Positions 1 through 5,874 of a stretch of DNA of 8,121 bases are shown in pieces; position 1 is the first letter of the stretch, and each line of letters begins with the position of its first letter. The position numbers were made by a program, and so were the translations under genes. The notes under the pieces are model-generated. The model did no database searches, had not been told where the DNA came from, and was given only the letters and a program-made list of their open reading frames with translations. This DNA comes from Lentisalinibacter sp035655155. GTDB taxonomy: Bacteria > Pseudomonadota > Gammaproteobacteria > Steroidobacterales > Woeseiaceae. Location: positions 1 through 8,121 of the forward strand of contig DASRVH010000120.1 in NCBI GenBank assembly GCA_035655155.1. Direction: 5' to 3'.

Positions 1-376
1 GGATCGGCACGGCGAACACCTGGTCGTCACTCTCCAGGCATACCGCGGCTGAATCCTGGTCCGCCGTGACGCGGAACGGCGTCAGTTCGCCCTCGGGCGT
101 CTCGTGGCAGATGACGAACAGCGAGGGCTTCTCGGCGGTCAGGTTGTACCAGTACTCCTCCGCCAGGTCCTTGTAAAGCAGCAGGGAGAAACCCGGGCAG
201 AGGTACTGCGCCTCCGCGCCCTTCTCGTAGATCATCTCGGGTCCCCCGGCGCCGACCGGGAGATTCTCCCCGGCGACGACCGACAGCGCGCTCCAGCTGG
301 GCACGGACCATCGCCCGCGGCTCACCTGGGTGCGCTGCATGATGACCGCGACCGTGTGGATCTCCGGCTGACTCAT
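1..376 (-). CDS. DUF3305 family protein, 3' end beyond the window
   Basis: The frame opens at an ATG read from 376 to 374 and stays open to the left edge, giving 125 residues with no stop. The protein begins MSQPEIHTVAVIMQRTQ. A tryptophan-containing stretch follows (RWSVPSWSALSVVAGE, residues 22-37), then a region rich in aromatic residues (LLLYKDLAEEYWYNLT, 65-80), then a block with PSLFVIC (84-90) and PFRVTADQDSAAVCLESDD (100-118). This order matches DUF3305, as I recall the family: small soluble proteins of unknown biochemistry, usually beside DUF3306 and formate dehydrogenase genes. There is no signal peptide or membrane segment. No strong Shine-Dalgarno precedes the ATG. It is divergent from the regulator at 583, so the two may share a control region. 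The expected partners would lie left of base 1. The family call rests on overall pattern, not on a catalytic motif. Confidence 0.78.
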   Translation of the reverse strand, partial: MSQPEIHTVAVIMQRTQVSRGRWSVPSWSALSVVAGENLPVGAGGPEMIYEKGAEAQYLCPGFSLLLYKDLAEEYWYNLTAEKPSLFVICHETPEGELTPFRVTADQDSAAVCLESDDQVFAVPI

Positions 377-582
377 AACCCGCGATGGTAGCGCAATCCG
401 TCAGCTCTCGTGTGGCCGTTTGGCAGGGATATTTCGTCGCACCGGCCCGGCGACGGTCGGCGGAACCGGGGATGGGCAGGCCGGCCGTGCGCACGGTTGC
501 TGCATAATCCACAATCGAGAGCCGGCCGCCATTTTCGCCAGGGCGTTTTCGCCGGCGCGGCCCCGACTACCGGAGTGCAGAG
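377..582. promoter_or_regulatory. Divergent control region between DUF3305 and the HTH regulator
   Basis: These 206 bases must hold promoters for both flanking genes. A perfect 12-bp palindrome, CCGTGCGCACGG, lies at 485-496. Seven bases further on is CATAAT at 503-508, one mismatch from a sigma-70 -10 box, but there is no recognisable -35 at 16-18 bp spacing. If it is used, transcription would start near 515 and leave a leader of about 68 nt. That leader could fold: GGCCGC (524-529) pairs with GCGGCC (557-562) around an inner CGCC-AG-GGCG (536-545). TTTTCGCC occurs twice, at 532-539 and 546-553. On the minus side TACCAT (391-386) is a weak -10 candidate. The assignments are inference. Confidence 0.3.
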
Positions 583-1545
583 ATGAGCGTAACCTCTGAC
601 GCGAGCGATGCGGCGCCACCGCGCCCGCCGGACGGCGAGCGGCAGGACACGCTGCCGCGATTCATGAACGTGAAGCAGGTGGCCGCCTACCTGCAGGTCA
701 ACGAAAAGAAGATCTACGCGCTGGTAGCGGAGGGCAAGATTCCGGCCAGCAAGCTCACCGGCAAGTGGCTGTTCCCTCGCGACCTGGTCGACCAGTGGCT
801 GCTCGAGTCCAGCCACGGCGGTCTCCTGACCGACCGCATCGTCATCGCGGGCGGCGACGATCCCTTGCTTTTCCGCGCGCTCACCCGGGTGGCCAATTCG
901 CTGCAGTCACAGGCGCTCATCAGCTACACCGCGACGGGCAGCCAGCTCGGTCTGGCGCTGCTCGCCCAGCGGCGGGCCGATATCTGCGCCATCCACTGGG
1001 GCCCGGCCGAGGAGAGCGCCTACCGTCATCCCGCGCTGCTCCGGCAGTTCGGTCATGCGAGCGATTGGGCGCTGGTCCGGCTGTTCCGCCGCGAGCAGGG
1101 CCTGCTGGTATCACCGGACCTGTGGTCGGCAGACACCGATGTTACAGGGTTGTTCCGGCGCGGCGTGCGCTGGGTCGAGCGGCAGGAAGGCACCGGCTCC
1201 CAGCGGTTCCTGCGTGAGCTGATCACCCGCCATCAGCTCGATCCCGCGGACCGCCGCATCACCGGCCGGGCCGGCAGCGAGCGCGAGACGGCCTCCGTGA
1301 TCGCCATGGGACAGGCAGAGGTGGGGCCGGGCGCGCGTGCCGCCGCGACGGAGTTCGGTCTCGATTTCGTGCCGCTCGGCTGGGAGGCCTTCGATCTGGC
1401 GCTGCACCGCGGCGTGTTCTTCCGCAATTTGTTCCAGCGGCTGCTGGAGCACCTGCGCGGCACGGAGTGCCGGCGCGAGGCCGGCATGCTCGGCGGCTAC
1501 GATCTCGACGAACTCGGCACGCTCGTGTGGACGGGCACCGACTGA
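583..1545 (+). CDS. Excisionase-type HTH regulator with PBP-like (molybdate-type) sensor domain
   Basis: This 320-residue one-component regulator has two parts. Residues 27-73 (FMNVKQVAAYLQVNEKKIYA ... FPRDLVDQWL) form a MerR/excisionase-type winged helix-turn-helix of the HTH_17 kind, with the usual KLTGKWLF wing at 57-64. Residues from about 78 to 315 match the PBP-like domain related to molybdate-binding proteins. Its marks are a nucleotide-like glycine stretch after a strand (IVIAGGDDPLL, 86-96), RQEGTGSQRFL (200-210), and the late block SVIAMGQAEVGPGARAAATEFGLDFVPLGWEAFDLAL (238-274). There is no signal peptide, so it acts in the cytoplasm. The start is supported by GGAG at 572-575, seven bases before the ATG. 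Placed between DUF3305 and cofactor genes, it probably senses molybdate, tungstate or a cofactor intermediate; the ligand is inference. It converges on DUF6494 with only 7 bases between stop codons. Confidence 0.85.
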   Translation: MSVTSDASDAAPPRPPDGERQDTLPRFMNVKQVAAYLQVNEKKIYALVAEGKIPASKLTGKWLFPRDLVDQWLLESSHGGLLTDRIVIAGGDDPLLFRALTRVANSLQSQALISYTATGSQLGLALLAQRRADICAIHWGPAEESAYRHPALLRQFGHASDWALVRLFRREQGLLVSPDLWSADTDVTGLFRRGVRWVERQEGTGSQRFLRELITRHQLDPADRRITGRAGSERETASVIAMGQAEVGPGARAAATEFGLDFVPLGWEAFDLALHRGVFFRNLFQRLLEHLRGTECRREAGMLGGYDLDELGTLVWTGTD

Positions 1546-1552
1546 CGCCCGC

Positions 1553-1786
1553 CTAATCCTCCGTCTTGTACACGTAGATCTCGTGGTCCACCACGTGCTC
1601 CAGACCGAGCGCGGGTACCGTCAGCGTCAATTTCGCTTCCAGCTTGTCGGTCTCCGGGAATTCACCGGCGGCGAGCGCATCCCGCACGGCCTTCTCGATC
1701 TCGCGCTGAGAGGTGATGCCCACGACTTTCAGGAATTTGCGAATTTCGGTGTTCAGGCGGTCTTCGTCGATTTTTCTGTCGTTCAC
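1553..1786 (-). CDS. DUF6494 family small protein
   Basis: This is a 77-residue acidic soluble protein starting MNDRKIDEDRLNTEIRKFLK. It has the pattern I associate with DUF6494: an N-terminal helix with RKFLKVVGITSQREIEKAVR (residues 16-35), then a strand-rich half with LEAKLTLTVPALGLEHVVDHE (49-69). The function is unknown and no catalytic residues stand out. The start is GTG at 1786-1784; no other methionine exists in the frame. An AGGAG (1799-1795) sits 8 bases upstream inside the last codons of the AAA+ regulator gene. The regulator's stop codon is only 2 bases from this start, so the two are co-transcribed and probably translationally coupled. The gene would be expressed with the regulator, not with the cofactor operon on the other strand. 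Confidence 0.75.
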   Translation of the reverse strand: MNDRKIDEDRLNTEIRKFLKVVGITSQREIEKAVRDALAAGEFPETDKLEAKLTLTVPALGLEHVVDHEIYVYKTED

Positions 1787-1788
1787 TG

Positions 1789-3135
1789 TCAGGTCTCCTG
1801 CTGATGACGAGAGGGATGACGAGAGGTGCCGAGTTTTCGTTCCAGCGTCTTGCGCGAAACGTCCAGGCGTCTGGCAGCGGCCGATTTGTTGCCGCCGCTC
1901 GCTTCGAGGACGCGCGCCATGTGGTGGCGTTTTACCTGCTCCAGCGTCCAGTCCAGCGGGTAATCCGGCGGACCGGCGGAGTGCTCCCCGGGCTGCAGCG
2001 AGTCGGGTGGCAGTCCGCCGAGGTGCAGCGTCCGTTCTACCACATTGCGCAGCTCCCGCACGTTGCCCGGCCAGTCGTGCGCCTCGAACGCGGCCAGATG
2101 CGCCGGCTCGAGCTGCCGGGCCGGCAGGCCGATGTCGGCCGCGAGCCGGTCCGCGAAATGGGCCGCCAGCAATGGGATATCCCGGCGCCGCTCCCTGAGC
2201 GGCGGAACCCGGATGCGGATCACGTCGAGGCGGTGATAGAGGTCTTCCCGGAAGCTGCCCGCCGCGACCAGGTCCGCCAGGTTCGCCCGGGCGGACGCCA
2301 CGATGCGACAGTCCACGGGGATCTTACGGTCGGAACCCGCCGGCCGCACGGCGTGCTCCTCCAGCGCGGGCAGCAACCTGGCCTGCATGTCGAACGGCAT
2401 CTCGTTGATCTCGTCCAGAAACAACGTGCCGCCGCGAGCGGCCACGAAAAGCCCTTCGCGCCTGCGCCCGGTGCCGGTGGGTGCGCCCCGTGCACGCCCG
2501 AACAGTTCGCTCTCGAGCAGTTCCGGCGCGATGGCGCCGCAGTTGACCGCCACGAACGGGCCGCGGCGCCCGCTCTCCTCGTGCAGCAGGCGGGCGACGA
2601 GTTCCTTGCCCGTGCCGGTCTCGCCCTCGATCAATGCGGTCGCCGGGGTTGGAGCGGCGCGTCCGATCAGCGATCTCACCGCCCGGATCGCGGCGCTGTC
2701 GCCCACGAGTCTCCGCGACGGCGCTGCGCTGTCCGGCGGGCGGATGAGCGGCGCCTGCATGCGGGCCGGTGCCGCCAGCGCCTCCACCAGTTGATCGGTC
2801 GAGAAGGGGCGAAGGAGCACGTCGGCGGCCCCGCCGCGCAGAGCCGCTATTGCCATCTTCGTCCGTTCTTCGCCGGCGATCACGAGAATCTCGCGCGGCA
2901 GTCCCCTGGATGCGTCGAGCGCCGGGCGCAGCGCGCTCCAGGATTCCTCCGGATCCACCACGACCAGCCGGTGGAAGCGGCAGCGCTGCATCAGCCTGCG
3001 CGCCTCCTCCAGGTCCGGCGCCTGCTCCACGAGAAGGAAATGCCGGCTCAGCGCGCGCAGCAGGCGTACCGCTTCCGCCGGAGCGCCTCCGAGGAGCAGG
3101 ATCGAGGTGGGTCGGGAAACTGGCTCTCCGGTCAT
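1789..3135 (-). CDS. NtrC-like AAA+ transcriptional regulator with degenerate receiver and altered GAFTGA loop
   Basis: The protein has 448 residues in the three-domain NtrC order. The receiver-like domain (about 11-125) keeps a possible acceptor Asp61 (LVVVDPEES), but the acidic pair after strand 1 is Gly16-Gly17, the Thr/Ser position is Ala87 or Gly88, and the late Lys is Arg109 (LLRPF). The AAA+ domain (about 143-372) has Walker A GETGTGKE (171-178), Walker B GTLFLDE (236-242), the arginine-finger region FREDLYHRL (295-303) and sensor II PGNVREL (356-362). The loop that normally reads GAFTGA reads GAPTGT (217-222). A Fis-type helix-turn-helix ends the protein (402-436, GGNKSAAARRLDVSRKTLERKL in part). 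ATPase motifs are intact. Phosphorylation and sigma-54 contact are both doubtful. Two perfect palindromes lie in its upstream region, between it and mobA, which suggests it controls the cofactor operon and itself. Confidence 0.9.
   Translation of the reverse strand: MTGEPVSRPTSILLLGGAPAEAVRLLRALSRHFLLVEQAPDLEEARRLMQRCRFHRLVVVDPEESWSALRPALDASRGLPREILVIAGEERTKMAIAALRGGAADVLLRPFSTDQLVEALAAPARMQAPLIRPPDSAAPSRRLVGDSAAIRAVRSLIGRAAPTPATALIEGETGTGKELVARLLHEESGRRGPFVAVNCGAIAPELLESELFGRARGAPTGTGRRREGLFVAARGGTLFLDEINEMPFDMQARLLPALEEHAVRPAGSDRKIPVDCRIVASARANLADLVAAGSFREDLYHRLDVIRIRVPPLRERRRDIPLLAAHFADRLAADIGLPARQLEPAHLAAFEAHDWPGNVRELRNVVERTLHLGGLPPDSLQPGEHSAGPPDYPLDWTLEQVKRHHMARVLEASGGNKSAAARRLDVSRKTLERKLGTSRHPSRHQQET
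1794..1799 (-). promoter_or_regulatory. Ribosome binding site deciding the GTG start of the DUF6494 gene
   Basis: Read on the minus strand this is AGGAGA, 7 bases before the GTG at 1786. It lies within the last sense codons of the upstream regulator gene. It is the reason for choosing a GTG start, and it points to coupled translation. Confidence 0.7.
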
Positions 3136-3184
3136 CGTTCCTCAGGCAGGCTCGCCGGCGAAAGAACCGTTTCCAGAGTAGGCT

Positions 3185-3203
3185 TTGCGTCAAAATGACG
3201 CAA
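3185..3203. promoter_or_regulatory. 19-bp perfect inverted repeat, likely operator of the AAA+ regulator
   Basis: TTGCGTCA-AAA-TGACGCAA has two 8-bp arms that are exact reverse complements around a 3-bp A-rich centre. It lies in the divergent region, its near edge 50 bases from the regulator's ATG, and its centre (3194) is 154 bases before mobA. It is more AT-rich than its surroundings. Fis-type regulators bind such dyads as dimers, so the adjacent AAA+ regulator is the obvious candidate. I see no second exact copy in the window. The dyad is directly visible; the binding protein is inferred. Confidence 0.6.
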
Positions 3204-3220
3204 GACAATGAGCTTCGTCG

Positions 3221-3231
3221 GACAATTTGTC
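3221..3231. promoter_or_regulatory. Second palindrome, GACAA-T-TTGTC
   Basis: This is a perfect 11-bp palindrome with 5-bp arms. Its centre (3226) is 32 bp from the centre of the 19-bp repeat, about three helical turns, so both would face the same side of the DNA. It overlaps the place where a -35 would sit for the extended -10 candidate at 3242-3250. GACAAT also occurs at 3204-3209, giving a 17-bp-spaced direct repeat. A palindrome this short can arise by chance, so the role is tentative. Confidence 0.35.
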
Positions 3232-3241
3232 GCCGTATCAC

Positions 3242-3250
3242 TGGTACGAT
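3242..3250 (+). promoter_or_regulatory. Candidate extended -10 promoter for the mobA operon
   Basis: TGG-TACGAT fits the TGn extended -10 form with 4 of 6 matches in the hexamer. No good -35 is present; the expected place holds GACAAT. Transcription would start near 3257 and leave a leader of about 90 nt. The 19-bp inverted repeat would then be centred about 63 bp upstream, where activators that touch the RNA polymerase alpha subunit commonly bind. A weaker sigma-54-like alternative lies at 3267-3281. Confidence 0.3.
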
Positions 3251-3347
3251 GCGCGCTGAATGCGGCGGGTGGCTGGTTTGCGATGGGCTTTTCGGGCACG
3301 ATTCCCGGCCGGCACGACAGACACGATACAACGGGGATCCTGGCGTC

Positions 3348-3977
3348 ATGACAGATATGCGGAAGCAGGTGACCGGCGTCATTCTCGCCGGTGGCCGGGC
3401 GACGCGCATGGGTGGCGTGGACAAGGGCCTGGTGCCGGTCAGCGGCAGGCCCATGGTCGCCTGGGTGCTCGACACCCTGTCGCCGCAGGTGGCCGAGGTG
3501 CTGATCAATGCCAATCGCAGTCATGACAGCTACCGGGAGTTCGGTTGCCTCGTCGTGGCGGACGCCGACCAGGAGTTTCGCGGTCCGCTCGCGGGCATCG
3601 AGAGCGGCCTGCGGGCGGCACGCACGCCCTGGGTCGTCTTCGCGCCGTGCGATTCGCCGTTGCTCTGCGACGACCTGGTGCTGCGGCTGCACGCCGCCGC
3701 CTCCTCTGCGCAGACGCGCATCGCGGTGGCTCACGACGGCCGGAGGCTGCAGCCGGTATTCGCCCTGCTGGAGCGGAGCCTGCACGGCGACCTGGTCCGT
3801 TATCTCGACGGGGGCGGGCGCAAGATCGACCGGTGGTATGACGCACACGGATACGCGACCGCCGATTTCAGCGACGTGCCCGGGTCGTTCGAGAATATCA
3901 ATGCGCCGGCCGACAGGCGCGCGCTGGAAGAGGGCCTTGCCGGACGTATCCGGACCAAGCCGAATGACGACCGATGA
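3348..3977 (+). CDS. mobA: Molybdenum cofactor guanylyltransferase MobA
   Basis: MobA transfers GMP from GTP to the molybdenum (or tungsten) cofactor. The product is the guanine dinucleotide form used by formate dehydrogenases and other DMSO-reductase-family enzymes, and the reaction takes place in the cytoplasm. The 209-residue protein has the signature VILAGGRATRMGGVDKGL (residues 11-28) with the GTP-binding glycines and Lys27-region, then GPLAGIESGL (79-88), the metal-binding APCDSPLL motif (99-106) and FENINAPAD near the end (181-189). Length is close to the roughly 195-residue E. coli enzyme. The frame stays open far upstream, so the start had to be chosen: ATG 3348 follows GGGGA at 3333-3337 with 10 bases between, while the in-frame ATG at 3357 has no ribosome binding site. 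It is the first gene of the operon, and its stop overlaps the moeA start as ATGA. Confidence 0.93.
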   Translation: MTDMRKQVTGVILAGGRATRMGGVDKGLVPVSGRPMVAWVLDTLSPQVAEVLINANRSHDSYREFGCLVVADADQEFRGPLAGIESGLRAARTPWVVFAPCDSPLLCDDLVLRLHAAASSAQTRIAVAHDGRRLQPVFALLERSLHGDLVRYLDGGGRKIDRWYDAHGYATADFSDVPGSFENINAPADRRALEEGLAGRIRTKPNDDR

Positions 3978-5260
3978 ATATGAGCAGGAAGATGAACGAA
4001 GTTCAAAAGCATGACGATTGCTGCGCCGACGGCCACGCCGGCGCGGCGCTGAAGCTGGCGGACGCGCTCGCGCGTATCCTCGCCGAGGCGCATCCGGTCG
4101 GCGGCGAAGAGATGCTGGCGGTGCGCAGCGCGCTCGGCAGGGTACTCGCCGCAGACGTCGTGTCGCGGATGGACGTGCCTTCGCACACGAACTCGGCCAT
4201 GGACGGCTATGCCCTGAGCGGGACGGAACTCGGCGCCGCAGGCGAGCTCCGGCTGACCGTGATCGGCACCGCCGCCGCCGGCCGGCCGTTCGACGGCGAA
4301 GTGTCTGCCGGCGAGTGCGTACGCATCATGACCGGGGCAATGCTGCCTCCGGGCGCCGATACGGTGGTCATGCAGGAGCGGGTCACGCGCGAGGGCGACA
4401 CGGCCGTGATCGCGGAGGGACAGACACCGGGGCAGCACGTCCGCCAGGCGGGCGAGGACATCGCTGCCGGCGACGTGGCCCTCGCTGCCGGCACCCGCCT
4501 CATGCCGGCCGAGCTCGGCATGCTTGCCTCGCTCGGCGTCGGCGAGGTCAGGGTCCGCCGCCGGCCCCGCGTGGCGTTCTTCTCCACGGGCGACGAGTTG
4601 AGACCCGTCGGCGAATCTCTCGCACCGGGCCAGATCTACGACAGCAACCGCTATACGATCCACGGCATGCTGACCCGGCTCGGTGTCGAGACCATCGACA
4701 TGGGCATCGTGCCCGACGAGCGTGAGACGGTTGAGCGGGCATTCGCCGACGCTGCCCGTCTCGCGGATGCCGTCGTGACCTCCGGGGGCGTCTCCGTGGG
4801 CGACGCCGATTACGTGACGCAGACCCTGGAGCGCACCGGTTCGATCGGCTTCTGGAAAGTGGCGATGAAGCCCGGCCGGCCGCTGGCCTTCGGACGCATC
4901 GGCGACGCGCTGTTCTTCGGCCTGCCGGGCAATCCGGTCTCGGCCATGGCCACTTTCTATCAGCTCGTTCGCCCGGCGCTGGAAGCGCTCGCCGGGAAGC
5001 CGGACGCCGGGCCGCCGCTCACGGTCAAGGCCGTCGCGGCCGTGCCGCTGCGCAAGAAGCCCGGCCGGCGCGAATTCCAGCGGGGCTGCCTCGAGCGCAG
5101 CGGAGACGGCCGGCTGGCCGTGCGGCCCGCGGGCCGCCAGGGATCGGGCGTTCTGAGTTCCATGGGTGCGGCGGATTGCTTTATCGTGCTGCCCGAGGAC
5201 GCCGGCCCGATCGAGGCGGGCGACGAGGTCGAGGTTCAACCCTTCGCCGCCTTCGTATGA
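3974..5260 (+). CDS. moeA: Molybdopterin molybdenumtransferase MoeA
   Basis: MoeA inserts molybdate (or tungstate) into adenylated molybdopterin, releasing AMP. The 428-residue protein has all the family motifs in order: HTNSAMDGYAL (71-81) with the catalytic-type Asp77, GECVRIMTGAMLPPGADTVV (113-132), STGDEL (204-209), GQIYDSNRY (219-227), TSGGVSVGDADYV (269-281), KVAMKPGRPLAFG (295-307) and FGLPGNPVSAMATF (315-328). A C-terminal domain ends at VEVQPFAAF. The first 20 residues, with HDDCCADG, are a variable extension. The ATG at 3974 overlaps the mobA stop by 4 bases, which favours coupled translation. ATGs at 3980 and 3992 are also possible, and none has a well-spaced ribosome binding site. 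Only one MoeA is visible, so whether it handles Mo, W or both cannot be read from sequence. Confidence 0.95.
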   Translation: MNMSRKMNEVQKHDDCCADGHAGAALKLADALARILAEAHPVGGEEMLAVRSALGRVLAADVVSRMDVPSHTNSAMDGYALSGTELGAAGELRLTVIGTAAAGRPFDGEVSAGECVRIMTGAMLPPGADTVVMQERVTREGDTAVIAEGQTPGQHVRQAGEDIAAGDVALAAGTRLMPAELGMLASLGVGEVRVRRRPRVAFFSTGDELRPVGESLAPGQIYDSNRYTIHGMLTRLGVETIDMGIVPDERETVERAFADAARLADAVVTSGGVSVGDADYVTQTLERTGSIGFWKVAMKPGRPLAFGRIGDALFFGLPGNPVSAMATFYQLVRPALEALAGKPDAGPPLTVKAVAAVPLRKKPGRREFQRGCLERSGDGRLAVRPAGRQGSGVLSSMGAADCFIVLPEDAGPIEAGDEVEVQPFAAFV

Positions 5261-5285
5261 GCGGCGCACAAGCAGAGAGGACGGC

Positions 5286-5816
5286 ATGAGTCATTCCAGC
5301 GGCAAGCGTGAATTCGCCCCCTTGAGGATCGCAGTGCTGACGGTGTCAGACAGCCGAACGGAGGAGACCGACAAGTCGGGTCGGCTGCTGGCCGAGAGGC
5401 TGGAGAAGGCCGGCCACCGGCTCGCGGACAAGCGGATCGTGGCCGACGACGTCTATCACATACGGGCCGTCGTGGCGGGCTGGATCGCGGGCGACGAAGT
5501 CGACGCGGTTATCACCACCGGCGGTACCGGCGTCACGGGCCGGGACGGCACCCCCGAAGCGATAGCCCCGCTGCTGGACAAGGTGATCGACGGCTTCGGA
5601 GAGACCTTCCGCGCGATCTCCTTTGAACAGATCCGGACCTCGACCATGCAGTCGCGTGCGCTGGCGGGCGTAGCAAATGGCACGTACGTTTTCTGCGTGC
5701 CGGGTTCGTCCGGCGCGTGCGCGACGGCGTGGGACGAGCTGATCGGCGCCCAGCTCGACATCCGCACCCGCCCCTGTAACCTCGCCGAGCTGATGCCGCG
5801 GCTGCTCGAGAAGTGA
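5286..5816 (+). CDS. moaB: Molybdopterin adenylyltransferase, MoaB type
   Basis: Proteins of the MoaB/MogA fold adenylate molybdopterin with ATP and hand it to MoeA. The 176-residue protein shows RIAVLTVSDSRTEETDKSG (14-32), IVADDVYHIR (51-60), the phosphate-binding TTGGTGVTGRDGTPEA (77-92) and CVPGSSGACATAWDE (137-151). The GRDGTPE block and the full MoaB-like C-terminus (QLDIRTRPCN, 156-165) favour MoaB over MogA. Its length is close to E. coli MoaB, about 170 residues. The start at 5286 is preceded by AGAGAGGA at 5274-5281; the frame is open upstream, but that part overlaps moeA and is not family sequence. No MogA is in the window, so this protein probably does the adenylation for the adjacent MoeA. 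A fold-mate role in binding without catalysis is less likely here. Confidence 0.92.
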   Translation: MSHSSGKREFAPLRIAVLTVSDSRTEETDKSGRLLAERLEKAGHRLADKRIVADDVYHIRAVVAGWIAGDEVDAVITTGGTGVTGRDGTPEAIAPLLDKVIDGFGETFRAISFEQIRTSTMQSRALAGVANGTYVFCVPGSSGACATAWDELIGAQLDIRTRPCNLAELMPRLLEK

Positions 5817-5819
5817 TGC

Positions 5820-5856
5820 CCCGGGCGCGGCCGTTTGGCACGCCAACGGCCTCGGG
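5820..5856 (+). other. GC-rich hairpin between moaB and the propeller gene
   Basis: GGCCGTT (5829-5835) pairs perfectly with AACGGCC (5845-5851) around a 9-base loop. CCCG (5820-5823) and CGGG (5853-5856) can extend the stem across an uneven internal loop. No T-run follows, so it does not look like a simple intrinsic terminator. It could protect or process the message, or reduce read-through to the downstream genes. It fills most of the longest gap in the operon (58 bases). Confidence 0.35.
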
Positions 5857-5874
5857 TCGGCGGGTGTCCCTGAC

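Noticed and set aside
421..436. TGGCAG followed by TTTCG as a sigma-54 promoter for the HTH regulator
   Set aside because: The -12 GC is missing at the required distance and the leader would be unusually long.
515..582. Moco riboswitch in the leader of the HTH regulator
   Set aside because: The leader can form nested stems but is short, and shows nothing I can match to the Moco RNA motif.
1532..1551. CGGGC/GCCCG stem over the stop codon of the HTH gene as a shared terminator
   Set aside because: Only 5 bp with a 10-base loop and no T-run on either strand.
1804..3198. 464-codon open frame on the plus strand opposite the AAA+ regulator
   Set aside because: The minus-strand frame has complete AAA+ and HTH motifs; this one has none and is an antisense shadow.
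2769..3347. In-frame upstream extension of mobA
   Set aside because: It would run through the divergent control region and the regulator gene; MobA homology begins just after the ATG at 3348, which has a ribosome binding site.
3800..5287. 495-codon open frame on the minus strand opposite moeA
   Set aside because: It mirrors a certain moeA, lacks family motifs and is Arg/His-rich, as expected for an antisense shadow in GC-rich DNA.
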